64,000 nt of DNA from Anaeromyxobacter diazotrophicus (GCF_013340205.1 NZ_BJTG01000005.1:1-64000); one strand, 5' to 3'. Shown: positions 29,021-40,051, counted from the stretch's first letter. The notes: generated from the letters alone by a model not told the origin. Made by a program: numbers and translations.

Positions 29021-29952
29021 GGATTCCGGACACTTCGCGGCTCGGGCGGGGCGAGCGGCGCCGCGTCGAGCGGCTCCACGTCGTGGAAGCGGTCGTAGTC
29101 GACGAACGAGCGCTCCGCGCCGGGGGTGAGGATGTCCGCGAAGCGCGAGCCCCAGCGGATGTCGTCCGATCGGTAGCCGTGCCGGGCGTGGACGCTCTGC
29201 GACAGGCCCTCGTCGATCCCGGTCAGCGAGACGACCAGATCGGCCATCGCCTCGCGCAGCGCCTCCGGCTCGGCCCCGGCGAGCGGGCTGCCGGGGGTGA
29301 TGGGGTGGACCGCGGTCCAGGTGAGGGCGAAGGCGGCGTGCTCGCTGCGGACGAGCGCCAGGTCGTGCAGGCGCCGCACCGGGCGCCCCTCGCGCGTGAT
29401 CTCGTTGCGGATGAGCGTCAGCTTGAGCCGCGCCTCCACGATCTGGCTGGAGCGCGCGTTCGCCATGCGGAACATGAGCGAGGGGACGCCCTCGTACGGC
29501 CCCACCACCGCCACCTTGCTGAAGAGGACGCGCGCCGTCGGCCGCGAGAAGCGTGCGAAGACGAGCCCGGTCGTGACGGCGAGCCCGACCATCCCGAGCA
29601 GCGCCTCGAGCGCCACCAGCAGGTTCGCGCCCAGGGTGCGGGGCGCCATCTTCCCGTAGCCGATGGTGGCGAGCGTCTGGACGCTGAAGAAGAAGGCGTC
29701 GCGGAACGAGCCGGGCTCGGCGTTCTCGATGCCGTCGCCGAGCGCCCAGTAGCCGAGCGCGAAGAGGCCGTTCGCCGCCACGTAGCCGAGGAAGACGAGC
29801 AGGAAGAACGCCCGCCAGCGCATGGTGAGCAGCGTGTGGTACGCGTCGTGGAGGGCGCTCGACTCGAGCCCCACCGAGACGACGTCGCGGCCGGTGCCGA
29901 AGGGCGCCAGGTGGCGGCGCTGGCGGCCGCGGCGAGGCGAGGAGCCCGTCAC
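29017..29952 (-). CDS. Inward-rectifier potassium channel (KirBac-type)
   Basis: 311 residues. A short N-terminal slide helix (SALHDAYHTLLTMRWRAFF) leads to TM1 (48-70), the pore helix and the selectivity filter TLATIGYGKM (TIGYG at 96-100), and TM2 (about 112-135). A large C-terminal cytoplasmic immunoglobulin-like domain follows (FSKVAVVGPYEGVPSLMFRMANARSSQIVEARL and VHPITPGSPL are typical). Such channels conduct K+ and help set membrane potential. The full two-TM plus cytoplasmic layout indicates an intact channel. Confidence 0.93.
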   Translation of the reverse strand: MTGSSPRRGRQRRHLAPFGTGRDVVSVGLESSALHDAYHTLLTMRWRAFFLLVFLGYVAANGLFALGYWALGDGIENAEPGSFRDAFFFSVQTLATIGYGKMAPRTLGANLLVALEALLGMVGLAVTTGLVFARFSRPTARVLFSKVAVVGPYEGVPSLMFRMANARSSQIVEARLKLTLIRNEITREGRPVRRLHDLALVRSEHAAFALTWTAVHPITPGSPLAGAEPEALREAMADLVVSLTGIDEGLSQSVHARHGYRSDDIRWGSRFADILTPGAERSFVDYDRFHDVEPLDAAPLAPPEPRSVRNP

Positions 29953-29968
29953 GACGCGCGCCCGCCGC

Positions 29969-30442
29969 TCACAGCCCGAAGTGCGCCGGGGAGACGCCCT
30001 TCCACGCGCAGTACTCGCGCAGCTCGCGCTTCACCATCCCCCAGGCGAGGCTCAGGACGAGGAGGTCGTCGGTCCAGCCGATGGGCACGATCCAGTCCGG
30101 GATGAGGTCGAAGGGCAGGATCACGTACGCCATCGCCGCCGCGCAGACGGCGATCGAGCGCCACGGGACGAGCCGGTAGGCGCCGCTCGCGTAGTCGCCC
30201 AGGATCATGCGCAGCAGGCGCAGCCGGGTGAGGACCTTCCCCGCCGCGAAGCGCGCGTACCAGGGCGGGCGGTCGAGGAAGCGGCCGGCGGCGTCGGCGC
30301 GCGCCGCCAGCCCGCCGTCGGTGACGTCGCGCGCCTCCCGGGCCAGCTCCTTCGCGGCCGCGTCGCGGCAGGAGAGGCAGACGGCGTTCGAGCCCTGCGG
30401 CTTCCCGCAGGCGGGGCAGGGGCGGATCTTCTTCAAGGGCAC
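29969..30442 (-). CDS. YkvA-like DUF1232 membrane protein with zinc ribbon
   Basis: 157 residues. An N-terminal CxxC pair set (CPACGKPQ and CLSCRD) forms a probable zinc ribbon. The C-terminal half holds the DUF1232 motif (AMAYVILPFDLIPDWIVPIGWTDDLLVL), a short membrane-linked domain with no defined activity. The start is GTG. The zinc ribbon plus DUF1232 combination is less common. It follows mtnA after seven bases, suggesting cotranscription. Confidence 0.82.
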   Translation of the reverse strand: MPLKKIRPCPACGKPQGSNAVCLSCRDAAAKELAREARDVTDGGLAARADAAGRFLDRPPWYARFAAGKVLTRLRLLRMILGDYASGAYRLVPWRSIAVCAAAMAYVILPFDLIPDWIVPIGWTDDLLVLSLAWGMVKRELREYCAWKGVSPAHFGL

Positions 30443-30449
30443 CCTGGAG

Positions 30450-31469
30450 TCATAACCGCGCCAGCGCCCGCAGCCCCTCCGCGTGCGGGGCGCGCACCAC
30501 GCCGCGCTCGGTCACGATCGCGGTGACGAGCGCCGCGGGGGTCACGTCGAAGGCGGGGTAGCGCGCCTTCACGCCCGCCGGGGCGATGCGCTGGCCGGCC
30601 AGCATCACCACCTCGTCGCTCGCGCGCTCCTCGATGGGGATGTCCCCGCCGGTGGCCGTGGCGAGGTCCACCGTGCTCCACGGGGCCGCCACGTAGAACG
30701 GGATCCGGTGGTGGGCGGCCAGCACGGCCAGGGCGTAGGTGCCGATCTTGTTCGCGACGTCGCCCGTGGCGGCGATGCGGTCGGCGCCCACCACGACGCA
30801 GCCGATCTCGCCGCGCTGCATGAGCCAGCCCGCCATCCCGTCGGTGAGCACGGTGACCGGGATGCCGTCCCGGTGCAGCTCCCAGGCGGTGAGCCGCGCG
30901 CCCTGCAGGAACGGCCGCGTCTCGTCGGCGAAGACCATCCGCCCCTTCCCCTGCTCGAAGGCGGAGCGCACGACGCCGAGCGCGGTGCCGTAGCCGGCGG
31001 TGGCGAGCGCGCCGGCGTTGCAGTGGGTGAGGATCTGCGCCTCGCGCGGCAGCAGCTCCGCGCCGAGCGCCCCGATGCGCCGGCAGGCCGCCTCGTCCTC
31101 GTCGCGGATGGCGTGCGCCTCGCGGAGGAGGGCCGCCGGCTCGTCCGCGAACCGCGCCGACATGCGCCGCACCGCCCAGGCGAGGTTCACCGCCGTGGGG
31201 CGCGCGCCGGTGAGCCGCTCGGCCGCCGCCGCGAGCTCCCGCGGCCCGGCGCCGCGACGCGCCGCGCAGGCGAGCGCGTAGCCGGCGGCGACGCCGATGG
31301 CGGGCGCGCCGCGCACCGCCAGCGTCTTGATGGCGTCCACCACCTCGTCCACGGTCTCGAGCGCGAGCCAGCGCTCCTCGTCCGGCAGCCGGCGCTGGTC
31401 GAGCAGGCGGACCCGGTCGGCGGCGTCGTCGTAGAGCACCGGCCGCAGCGGCTCACGTCCCGTCGTCAT
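30450..31469 (-). CDS. mtnA: S-methyl-5-thioribose-1-phosphate isomerase
   Basis: 339 residues of the aIF-2B/MtnA family, methionine salvage isomerase that converts methylthioribose-1-phosphate to methylthioribulose-1-phosphate. Diagnostic blocks are [40 protein letters not shown] (catalytic Cys), [20 protein letters not shown] and [21 protein letters not shown] (catalytic Asp). The ATG at 31469 is preferred over a GTG at 31475 because GGAGG sits seven bases upstream. It overlaps the end of the preceding 78-residue gene. Confidence 0.95.
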   Translation of the reverse strand: MTTGREPLRPVLYDDAADRVRLLDQRRLPDEERWLALETVDEVVDAIKTLAVRGAPAIGVAAGYALACAARRGAGPRELAAAAERLTGARPTAVNLAWAVRRMSARFADEPAALLREAHAIRDEDEAACRRIGALGAELLPREAQILTHCNAGALATAGYGTALGVVRSAFEQGKGRMVFADETRPFLQGARLTAWELHRDGIPVTVLTDGMAGWLMQRGEIGCVVVGADRIAATGDVANKIGTYALAVLAAHHRIPFYVAAPWSTVDLATATGGDIPIEERASDEVVMLAGQRIAPAGVKARYPAFDVTPAALVTAIVTERGVVRAPHAEGLRALARL

Positions 31470-31689
31470 CGCCACCCCTCCTCCGCCCGATCACGCCGGC
31501 CACCCGCAGCCCGAAGTAGGCGGCGGCGAGCAGCGCCACCCCGGCCGCCGCCCCGCGCCCCTCGCGCCAGAGCGCGGCCGCCACGGCGGCGCTGAAGACC
31601 GCCATGAGCCCGAGGAAGATCCGGCCGGGGCCGCCGGCCGCCCCCGCCCCGGACGGCCCTGCCCCCCACCCTGCCCAGCGCCGCGCCAC
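31453..31689 (-). CDS. Small membrane protein between gatB and mtnA
   Basis: 78 residues with a Gly/Ala-rich start, two predicted membrane spans (about 23-41 and 47-66) and a charged C-terminal tail ending in [10 protein letters not shown]. No family recognised. It starts with GTG one base after the gatB stop and overlaps the start of mtnA by 17 bases, so the context supports a real coupled gene instead of a chance frame. Confidence 0.6.
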   Translation of the reverse strand: MARRWAGWGAGPSGAGAAGGPGRIFLGLMAVFSAAVAAALWREGRGAAAGVALLAAAYFGLRVAGVIGRRRGGDDDGT

Positions 31690-31690
31690 G

Positions 31691-33145
<1,455 letters not shown>

Positions 33146-33149
33146 CGCG

Positions 33150-34631
33150 CTACGCCTCCAGCCCCGCGGGGCGCGGCAGCGGCCCCTGCTCGCGCTCCAG
33201 CGCGCGCGCGGCGCGGAGCAGCGTCGCCTCATCGAACGGGCGGCCGATGAGCTGCAGGCCGACCGGCAGCTGCTGCTCCGGGTGGAGCCCGCACGGCACC
33301 GAGAGCCCCGGGAGCGCGGCCAGGTTGCAGGTCACCGTGAAGACGTCCTCCAGGTACATGGCGAGCGGATCCGCGACCTTCTCGCCCAGCCGGAAGGCCA
33401 CCGCCGGCGTCACCGGGCCGGCGATGACGTCGCACCGCTCGAAGGCGCGCTCGAAGTCGCGGCGGAGCAGCGTCCGGACCTTCTGCGCCCGCAGGTAGTA
33501 GGCGTCGTAGTAGCCGGCGCTGAGCGCGTAGGTGCCGAGCATGATGCGGCGCTTCGGCTCGGCGCCGAAGCCGGCGGCGCGGGTCGCGCCGTACATGCCC
33601 TTCAGGCCGCCCGCGCCCCCCTCCCGCAGCCCGAAGCGCACGCCGTCGTAGCGCGCCAGGTTGGACGAGGCCTCGGCCGGCGCGATGAGGTAGTAGGCGG
33701 CGATGCCGTACTTCGTGTGCGGCAGCTCCACGTCCACGAGCTTCGCCCCGAGCCGCTCGTAGAGCGCGAGCGCCTCCTTCACCCGCCGCGCCACGCCCGC
33801 CTCGACGCCCTCGGCCAGCCAGGCGCGCGGCACGCCGACGGTGAGGCCGCGCGCGCCCTCCTCCAGCGCCGCGCCGTAGTCGTCCACCGGGCGGGTGGAG
33901 CTCGTCAGGTCGCGCGCGTCGCGGCCGGCGATGACCTGCAGGAGCGCCGCCGCGTCGCCCACCGTCCGGCCGAGCGGCCCGGGCTGGTCGAGCGAGGAGG
34001 CGAAGGCGACCACGCCGTATCGCGAGACGCGGCCGTAGGTGGGCTTGAGGCCCACCACCCCGCAGAACGCGGCCGGCTCGCGGATGGAGCCGCCGGTGTC
34101 GGTGCCGAGCGTGCCGAACGCCTGCCGCGCCGCCAGGGCGGCCGCGCTCCCGCCGGAGGAGCCGCCCGGCGTGCGGGCGAGGTCCCAGGGGTTGTGGCAC
34201 GGCTTCACGGCGCTGTTCTCGTTCGACGAGCCCATGGCGAACTCGTCGAGGTTGAGCTTGCCGAGGAGCACCGCGCCGGCCGCCTCGAGCCGCTCCACGA
34301 CGGCGGCGTCGTAGGGCGGGACGAACCCGGCGAGGATGCGGGAGGCGGCGGTGGTGGCGACGCCGCGGGTGAGGAACAGGTCCTTCACCGCCAGCGGCAC
34401 GCCGTCGAGCGGGCCCAGGCGGGCGCCGCGGGCGGCGCGCGCGTCGGCCGCGGCGGCGCGCTCGCGCGCCCGCTCGGCGGTGACGGCCAGGAACGCGCCC
34501 ACCCGGCCGTCGGTGGCCTCGATGCGCGCCAGCGCCGCCTCGGTCGCCTCGCGCGCCGACACCCGCCCGGCGGCGAGCGCGGCGGAGAGCCCGGTCAGGG
34601 AGAGGTCGAGCAGCTCGCCCGCGCCGCTCAC
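33150..34631 (-). CDS. gatA: Asp-tRNA(Asn)/Glu-tRNA(Gln) amidotransferase subunit A
   Basis: 493 residues of an amidase-signature enzyme, which frees ammonia from glutamine for the tRNA-dependent amidation. The Ser-cisSer-Lys triad lies in [12 protein letters not shown] (Lys), [17 protein letters not shown] (cis-Ser) and [17 protein letters not shown] (nucleophile Ser). Start overlaps the gatC stop by four bases; gatC-gatA-gatB is an operon. Confidence 0.96.
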   Translation of the reverse strand: MSGAGELLDLSLTGLSAALAAGRVSAREATEAALARIEATDGRVGAFLAVTAERARERAAAADARAARGARLGPLDGVPLAVKDLFLTRGVATTAASRILAGFVPPYDAAVVERLEAAGAVLLGKLNLDEFAMGSSNENSAVKPCHNPWDLARTPGGSSGGSAAALAARQAFGTLGTDTGGSIREPAAFCGVVGLKPTYGRVSRYGVVAFASSLDQPGPLGRTVGDAAALLQVIAGRDARDLTSSTRPVDDYGAALEEGARGLTVGVPRAWLAEGVEAGVARRVKEALALYERLGAKLVDVELPHTKYGIAAYYLIAPAEASSNLARYDGVRFGLREGGAGGLKGMYGATRAAGFGAEPKRRIMLGTYALSAGYYDAYYLRAQKVRTLLRRDFERAFERCDVIAGPVTPAVAFRLGEKVADPLAMYLEDVFTVTCNLAALPGLSVPCGLHPEQQLPVGLQLIGRPFDEATLLRAARALEREQGPLPRPAGLEA

Positions 34632-34921
34632 TCGATGATCCTCGGCACCTTGAAGAAGGTGCCCTCGCGCGCCGGCGCCGCGCGCACCGCCTCCTCGGGC
34701 GGGAGGCTCGGCTGGAGCTCGTCCGGGCGCAGCGGCGCCGCGCCGGCCTCCGCCAGCGCGTGCGTCATCGGCTCGACGCCCGAGACGTCGAGCTCCTCGA
34801 GCTGCGCCACGTAGTCGAGCACGGCCGAGAGCTGGCCCTGGAAGAGCTGCTCCTCCTCGGGCGACAGCTCCAGGCGTGCGAGGACGGCGATGCGCCGCAC
34901 CTCGTCGAGCGACAGCGCCAC
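34628..34921 (-). CDS. gatC: Asp-tRNA(Asn)/Glu-tRNA(Gln) amidotransferase subunit C
   Basis: 97 residues with the conserved N-terminal [21 protein letters not shown] helix, the linker [15 protein letters not shown] and the C-terminal [13 protein letters not shown] that wraps around GatA. It stabilises the GatCAB complex. The preceding zinc-finger gene ends 10 bases upstream. Confidence 0.94.
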   Translation of the reverse strand: MALSLDEVRRIAVLARLELSPEEEQLFQGQLSAVLDYVAQLEELDVSGVEPMTHALAEAGAAPLRPDELQPSLPPEEAVRAAPAREGTFFKVPRIIE

Positions 34922-34931
34922 GGGGCTCTCC

Positions 34932-35279
34932 TCACTTCACGGGGTGCTGGGTCTCGTCCTTGAACCAGTTGAGGATGGCCGCCATGATCCCCTTCTGGCG
35001 CGGGTGGGCGATGACGTCCATCTCGCCCTTGTCGAGGAAGACGCCGCCGCAGGCGAAGCAGGTGTCGACGTCGAGGTTCCCGTAGCGGACCTCCTGCATC
35101 TTCATGCCGCACTTCGGGCAGTGCATGTAGTGCAGCTCGCGCATGGCCGCGGCCTGCTCGCCGGCGACCTGCTTCTTCATCTCGAGGGCGATGCGCCGCT
35201 TCTTCTCGGCGTCCTCGCGGACGAAGTACTCGTCCTCCGTGCTGGAGGGCTTCGGGACTCCCTTGTCGGTCATGGTCAC
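34932..35279 (-). CDS. TFIIB-type zinc ribbon protein
   Basis: 115 residues, cytoplasmic. An Arg/Lys/Glu-rich helix (about 18-45) is followed by a zinc ribbon with CPKCG and CFACG pairs and the family strand VRYGNLDVDTCFACGGVFLDKGEMDVI. These small zf-TFIIB-like proteins are common in myxobacteria; role unknown, possibly regulatory or RNA-associated. It overlaps the stop of the upstream zinc-ribbon/TPR gene, and gatCAB follow. Confidence 0.85.
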   Translation of the reverse strand: MTMTDKGVPKPSSTEDEYFVREDAEKKRRIALEMKKQVAGEQAAAMRELHYMHCPKCGMKMQEVRYGNLDVDTCFACGGVFLDKGEMDVIAHPRQKGIMAAILNWFKDETQHPVK

Positions 35280-36580
35280 TCCTTCAAAGCGTCGATCGCG
35301 CTCCGCGCAGCCGCGGCGTCGCGGCCCTTGGGGTGGGCGGCGAGGTAGCGCTGGTAGTACGTCACCGCGTCCGCCCTGCGGCCTTCATAACGGTACGTCT
35401 CGGCGAGGCCCATGAGCGCGTCCGGATGCGTCGGCTCGGCGCGGAGCGCCTCCTCGAAGCTCGACTCGGCGGGCCGGTACTGCGAGAGGTCCAGGTAGCA
35501 CAGTCCACGCCCCGCCAGGGCCTCGGCGTTGGCGGGCGACGCCGCGAGGACGCGCCCATAGACGTCGAGCGCCTCTTGCGAGCGGCCGCGGTCGCGGAGC
35601 CGCCGCCCCTCGGCGACCAGCGCCGCGGGGCCGGAGGGCTTCTCGGAGGCGGCCGCGCGCCGGGGGGGCTTGGCGGGCGTGGGAGGCGTTGGGGAGGCGG
35701 CGGGGGCAGCGCTCGCGGGGGAGCTGCTCGTGGGGCTGCTGCCCCCTCGCCCTGCCCTCTCCACCGGGGGGGGAGCGGGTTGATCCTCGCCCGGCGCCTT
35801 CGGAGGCGCGGGCGGAGCGGGAGTCGGAGTCGCCGCCGGTGCCGGTGCCGGTGCCGGGGTCGGGGTCGGGGTCGGGGCCGTGGTCGGGCTGGCCGCCGAG
35901 CCGGCCCCCGCCCCCTCTCCCTCTACCCGGGGAGCGGGGAGCGGGGTCGGAGTCGTGTTCGTGGTGGGGACCGGGGCCGGGGCCGGGCTGGGCGCCGGAG
36001 TCGTAGCCGCGGTGGAGGTCGGGGCCGAGGTCGAGGTCGCCTGCCCCGAAGCCGACGGCGCCCGCTCGCCCGGCGGCACCACCACCGGCGCCAGCCCCAC
36101 CCACTGGGGCCTCAGCAGCACGACCGCCGCCCCGGCCGCCAGCACCACCGCGAGGAATGCCAGCTTGGGCCAGACCGACGAGCGCTCGCGCTCGCGCGGC
36201 CGCTCGGGCCGCTCCGGCGCGCTGGGCAGGCCCCCCGGCGCGGCCCAGGCGGGCTCGTCGCCGGCGGCGCGGCCCTGCCCCGGCGCTTCCCAGCGGTCCT
36301 CGGCCACCGGCGCGAGCTCGCCCGCGACCACCGGACCCTCGCCGCTGCCGGCCTGCGCCAGCGCCTCGGCCTCGCGGCGGCGCCGCTCGAGCTCGGCGGT
36401 GGAGACCGGCGCGGCCTCGGCCACCTCGCCCGGCTTGAGCGGCACCGTCACCACGAAGGCCTTCCGCTTCACGCGGAAGACGTGGCCGCAGCCGGCGCAG
36501 CGCAGGGCGAGGCCGTCGTCGCCGACCTCCTCGTCGGCGATCACGTACTCGGCCCGGCAGCGCTCGCAGCGGACGTCCAT
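35276..36580 (-). CDS. MJ0042-type zinc ribbon and TPR membrane protein
   Basis: 434 residues. The N terminus is an MJ0042/PilZ-like zinc ribbon (C5, C8, C28, C31; CERCRAEYVIADEEVGDDGL). A single membrane helix follows near residues 148-167, then a Pro/Thr/Ala-rich linker (about 180-330) with tandem PTP and PAPA runs and two islands of G-rich repeat-like DNA. The C-terminal ~100 residues contain TPR-like helices (EALDVYGRVLAASPANAEALAGRGLCYLDL). The layout matches a large class of myxobacterial sensor-like or adaptor proteins with cytoplasmic zinc ribbons. The linker length and composition vary freely and are the least conserved part. Confidence 0.82.
   Translation of the reverse strand: MDVRCERCRAEYVIADEEVGDDGLALRCAGCGHVFRVKRKAFVVTVPLKPGEVAEAAPVSTAELERRRREAEALAQAGSGEGPVVAGELAPVAEDRWEAPGQGRAAGDEPAWAAPGGLPSAPERPERPRERERSSVWPKLAFLAVVLAAGAAVVLLRPQWVGLAPVVVPPGERAPSASGQATSTSAPTSTAATTPAPSPAPAPVPTTNTTPTPLPAPRVEGEGAGAGSAASPTTAPTPTPTPAPAPAPAATPTPAPPAPPKAPGEDQPAPPPVERAGRGGSSPTSSSPASAAPAASPTPPTPAKPPRRAAASEKPSGPAALVAEGRRLRDRGRSQEALDVYGRVLAASPANAEALAGRGLCYLDLSQYRPAESSFEEALRAEPTHPDALMGLAETYRYEGRRADAVTYYQRYLAAHPKGRDAAAARSAIDALKE
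35743..35945. repeat. Two GC-rich repeat-like segments in the TPR gene linker
   Basis: Around 35743-35785 and 35905-35945 the linker codons read as C-rich tracts followed by G-rich inverted partners (CCCTCGCCCTGCCCTCTCC with GGGGGGAGCGGG, and CCCTCTCCCTCTACC with GGGGAGCGGGGAGCGGG). They resemble REP-like intergenic elements of GC-rich genomes that would be inserted within coding sequence. Between them is a GGTCGGGGTCGGGGTCGG tandem run. No exact copy elsewhere in the window was found by eye. Confidence 0.35.
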
Positions 36581-36644
36581 CGGAAGGCGGACGAACGTAG
36601 CCGGGGCGCGAAGTGGACGCAAGAACTTGGCTTCGCTCGAAAAA

Positions 36645-36672
36645 TTGACCACCCCCTCCCCCCCGATATCCT
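36645..36672 (+). promoter_or_regulatory. Putative ftsK promoter
   Basis: TTGACC (36645-36650) and TATCCT (36667-36672) are separated by 16 bases, 45 bases ahead of the ftsK ATG. A TTG-rich and A/T-rich stretch here stands out against the GC background between divergent genes. Confidence 0.5.
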
Positions 36673-36716
36673 CGGGTTCCGGGCAGCGCGGTCCGGGCGA
36701 CGGGAGCGGCACGGGA

Positions 36717-39488
36717 ATGGGCAAGGACAAGGCGAAGGACCGGAAGTCCCCGGCAAACCGCAAGAAGGGCGGCGAGCGGAGCGGCATGGGCCGCGACATC
36801 GCGGCGGTGGTGCTGCTGGCGGGGTCGCTGGCGCTGGGCCTCGCTTTGCTCACCTTCTCCGCTTCGGACGCACCCCTGGTGTCCCGCGGGCTCCCGGCCG
36901 CCTCGAACCTGGTCGGCCCGGTCGGCCACCGGGTCGCCACCTTCGTGTACCGCGTGCTCGGCTTCTCGGGCCTGGTGGTCCCGGCCGCGCTGGGCGTGTT
37001 CGGCTGGCGGCTCCTGCGCGACGCCCCGCGCCGGCTGACGCTGGTCGGCGCCGCCGCGCACCTGGCGCTGACGCTCGCCATCGCCACCCTGGCCCACCTG
37101 CTGCTCGCGGCGCAGCACCTCGCGAGCTTCCCGGCGGGCGGCGCGGTCGGGCGCGCGCTCTGCACCCGGGCGGTGGCGCTCTTCTCGCCGGTGGGCACCG
37201 GGCTCGTGGTGGGCGCGTGCGCCACGGTCGCGCTCATCGTGGGGGTGGACTTCAAGGTCCGCGACGCGGCGGCGGCGCTCCTCGCGGCCGGGCAGGCCTT
37301 CTTCGCCTTCCTCCGCTCGCACCTGGGCGAGGCGGTCGAGCGGCACCGCGAGGCGGTGGCCGAGCTCCGCGCGCAGGAGGCGCTGGCGCGCGCCCAGCGC
37401 GAAGAGGCGGCGCTGGCGGTGGTCGAGGCCGAGAGCGGCGAGGCGGAGGCCGAGGGGCGCGCCATGGCGGGCGCGCTGGCGCTGGAGCGGGCGGGGCAGG
37501 CCTTCGGCGACGATCCGGCGTGGGTCCACGACCTCGCCGCCGCCGGGGCGGCCGCCGAGCCGGAGGAGAAGCCGCGACGCCGGCGCAAGGCCGCCGCCGA
37601 GACGCCGGCGCAGGCGTGCGACGCGACCGACGCCGGCGCGGGGCTGGCGGAGCCCGGCGCGGCCGAGGAGCCGGCGCTCGCGGAGGAGCCGGCCATCCTG
37701 CTGGGCGAGCCGCTCCCGCCCGCCGAGAAGCCGGAGATCGTGCTCTCGCAGGCGATGCTCGAGCGCGGCAAGAAGAAGAAGGACAAGAAGGGCGAGCCCG
37801 CCTTCGCCTTCACGCAGTCCGGCGACGTCTTCCGGCTCCCCTCGAGCGAGCTGCTCGACCAGCGCGAGGCGGTGAAGCAGGACGTGGACGAGGGGGGGCT
37901 GCAGCGCATCGCCGGCATCATCGTCGCCACGCTCCGGCAGCACGGCATCGACGGCGTCATCAAGCACATCCGGCCCGGGCCGGTGGTGACGCTCTACGAG
38001 TTCGTGCCGGTGGCGGGGGTGAAGCTCGCCCGGATCGAGAACCTCGACAAGGAGCTGACCATGGCCTTGTCGGCGACCCGCATCCGCATCATCGCGCCCA
38101 TCCCGGGCAAGGGCGTGGTGGGCATCGAGGTGCCGAACCACGACCGCGCCACCGTCTACCTGCGCGAGGTGCTGGAGTCGGAGAGCTTCGCCCAGGCTGG
38201 CGGGCTCCTCCCGCTCGCGCTCGGCAAGGACATCGAGGGCATCCCGTACTGCGTGGATCTCCAGAAGATGCCCCACCTGCTCATCGCCGGCACCACCGGC
38301 TCGGGCAAGTCGGTCGGCCTCAACACGATGATCCTGTCGATGCTCTACCGGCAGACGCCGGATCAGGTCCGCTTCATCATGGTGGACCCGAAGATGACGG
38401 AGCTCTCGATCTACGAGGACGTCCCGCACCTGCTCCTGCCGGTGGTGACCGACCCGGCCAAGGCCGCCCGCGCGCTGCAGTGGGCGGTGGACGAGATGGA
38501 GCGGCGCACGCAGATCCTGGCCGACACCGGCTCGAAGGACCTGAAGTCGTACAACGGCAAGGCGGAGAAGCTGCGGGCCGAGGGGCGCACCTTCGGCGAG
38601 ACGGACGAGGCCGCCGCGCCGCCGAAGAAGCTGGTGGTGGTGGACGTCACCGCCGGCGAGACCGAGGAGGAGGCCGCCGCCCGCGCCGCCTCCGAGGAGG
38701 CCGGCGGACCGACGCTGCCGCCCGGCTTCACCCCCGAGTACGAGGATCCGAGCGCGCCGCCGCCCCAGGACGCCGTCGCCGCGCGCGAGGCGGAGCAGGA
38801 GGGGAAGAAGCTCCCGCAGAAGCTCCCCTACATCGTGGTCATCATCGACGAGCTGGCCGACCTCATGATGACCGCGCCGCGCGAGGTGGAGATCTCGCTG
38901 GCGCGCCTGGCGCAGAAGGCGCGCGCCACCGGCATCCACCTCATGGTGGCGACGCAGCGCCCGTCCACCGACGTGGTCACGGGCATGATCAAGAACAACT
39001 TCCCCGCGCGCATCAGCTTCCGGCTCGCCTCGCGGCACGACTCCGCCACCATCATCAACGGCACCGGCGCCGAGTCGCTGCTCGGCGACGGCGACATGCT
39101 GGTGCTCACCGCCACCCAGCCGCTCACCCGCGTCCAGGGCGCGTTCGTCTCCGAGGGCGAGATCGAGCGGGTGGTGAAGTTCCTGAAGGAGCAGGGCAAG
39201 CCGGTCTACGACGACTCGATCCTCAAGGCGCGCGACCAGGGCGGCCCCGGCGGCGGCGACGCGGACGAGGACGACCCGATCTACGACCAGGCGCTCGACC
39301 TCGTCTCCCGCATGGAGGAGGTCTCGGTCTCGAAGCTGCAGCGCGAGATGCGCCTCGGCTACAACAAGGCGGCCAAGATCGTCGAGCGGATGGAGCGCGA
39401 GGGCGTGGTCGGCCCGCCCAACGGCGTGAAGCCGCGGCAGGTGCTCATCCGCCCGGTGGGCGAGGCGCACCCGATGCCGAACGTGTGA
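36717..39488 (+). CDS. ftsK: DNA translocase FtsK
   Basis: 923 residues. An N-terminal membrane domain with four or five helices (about 25-190) is followed by a Glu/Ala-rich linker. The motor domain contains Walker A GTTGSGKS (525-532), a Walker B-like IIMVDPKM and an IDELADLMM block. The C-terminal gamma winged helix (about 860-923, EEVSVSKLQREMRLGYNKAAKIVERMEREG) recognises KOPS-like sequences. It moves chromosome ends to the division septum. An internal acidic/Ala-rich insert lies between Walker motifs (about 640-690). The last ~190 bp have a near copy at 43337-43535 after the foreign insert. Confidence 0.95.
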   Translation: MGKDKAKDRKSPANRKKGGERSGMGRDIAAVVLLAGSLALGLALLTFSASDAPLVSRGLPAASNLVGPVGHRVATFVYRVLGFSGLVVPAALGVFGWRLLRDAPRRLTLVGAAAHLALTLAIATLAHLLLAAQHLASFPAGGAVGRALCTRAVALFSPVGTGLVVGACATVALIVGVDFKVRDAAAALLAAGQAFFAFLRSHLGEAVERHREAVAELRAQEALARAQREEAALAVVEAESGEAEAEGRAMAGALALERAGQAFGDDPAWVHDLAAAGAAAEPEEKPRRRRKAAAETPAQACDATDAGAGLAEPGAAEEPALAEEPAILLGEPLPPAEKPEIVLSQAMLERGKKKKDKKGEPAFAFTQSGDVFRLPSSELLDQREAVKQDVDEGGLQRIAGIIVATLRQHGIDGVIKHIRPGPVVTLYEFVPVAGVKLARIENLDKELTMALSATRIRIIAPIPGKGVVGIEVPNHDRATVYLREVLESESFAQAGGLLPLALGKDIEGIPYCVDLQKMPHLLIAGTTGSGKSVGLNTMILSMLYRQTPDQVRFIMVDPKMTELSIYEDVPHLLLPVVTDPAKAARALQWAVDEMERRTQILADTGSKDLKSYNGKAEKLRAEGRTFGETDEAAAPPKKLVVVDVTAGETEEEAAARAASEEAGGPTLPPGFTPEYEDPSAPPPQDAVAAREAEQEGKKLPQKLPYIVVIIDELADLMMTAPREVEISLARLAQKARATGIHLMVATQRPSTDVVTGMIKNNFPARISFRLASRHDSATIINGTGAESLLGDGDMLVLTATQPLTRVQGAFVSEGEIERVVKFLKEQGKPVYDDSILKARDQGGPGGGDADEDDPIYDQALDLVSRMEEVSVSKLQREMRLGYNKAAKIVERMEREGVVGPPNGVKPRQVLIRPVGEAHPMPNV
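39296..39488 (+). repeat. Left copy of the duplicated ftsK 3' end (target/attachment-like)
   Basis: This segment encodes the FtsK gamma domain. It corresponds to 43342-43535, with eight synonymous substitutions across the first ~120 bases and then an uninterrupted identical stretch from 39420 to the stop codon, apart from one inserted C in the right copy. The duplication bounds the foreign insert. Confidence 0.75.
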
Positions 39489-39493
39489 GGGGG

Positions 39494-39511
39494 AGGCGCC
39501 CCGAGGCGCCT
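39494..39511 (+). terminator. Hairpin after ftsK
   Basis: AGGCGCC (39494-39500) and GGCGCCT (39505-39511) form a perfect 7-bp stem with loop CCGA, five bases after the ftsK stop. A similar stem (GCGCCC/GGGCGC) follows the right copy of the ftsK end, consistent with a shared native 3' flank. No T-run follows. Confidence 0.5.
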
Positions 39512-39658
39512 TCGTCCCGGGCACGCTGCTTCCCCGTCGATCGGCCTCGCGAGGACGTGAGGGCCATCCTCGACTGATGTGCTTGCCAAGTGGCCATGGT
39601 CATCAACCGTAGCCGCGGAACCCTATCGGACCTGACGGAGTTCTGACCGTGCGGCTAG

Positions 39659-40023
39659 GTCGTCCTGCGCCGCGGTGTCGACTACTCCCCACGCCATCCC
39701 CGCCTCTCGGATCGCGCGTCTGCAGGATCGAATCGCGTCGCGACTGTTGTCAGCCGGGTGGACCTCACTTATGCCTCCTCGCAGGACACCCCAGACGAAA
39801 CCCTCGCACTCGCGCGAGGATGCAACCGCTACATCCGGACCGGCCGAAACCTGTCGAGGGTTTCGGAGTGTTCGGTCCCGCGAACAAGGAAAGCACTTTC
39901 CTGCGAGCACTCCTGGTCCACGTCGACTTGGAGCCCCCCGATTCTGGTGGATTGGCCTGCACCGACCAAGAGGCCCCTTCGCCGAATCCTTCTCAGCACT
40001 TGGCTGCATCGGGTAGGGTATGA
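39659..40023 (+). pseudogene. Possible frameshifted ORF upstream of the HEPN gene
   Basis: One frame reads plausibly from 39659 to about 39866 (containing VDLTYASSQDTPDETL and ALARGCNRYIRTGRNLSRV) and another from about 39867 to a TGA at 40021-40023 (FGPANKESTFLRALLVHVDL). Joining them needs one added base near 39867. The second part ends on ATGA, overlapping an ATG at 40020 whose frame becomes the HEPN frame only if another base is added near 40050. No family is recognised. It may be a decayed gene or carry sequence errors; alternatively nothing is encoded here. Confidence 0.25.
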
Positions 40024-40051
40024 ACCGCCCTCCATCCTTTGGTGGTCCTCC

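Noticed and set aside
35880-36716. N-terminal extension of ftsK into the TPR gene region
   Set aside because: It is a Pro/Ser-rich shadow of the opposite-strand linker. The ATG at 36717 gives a normal FtsK start.
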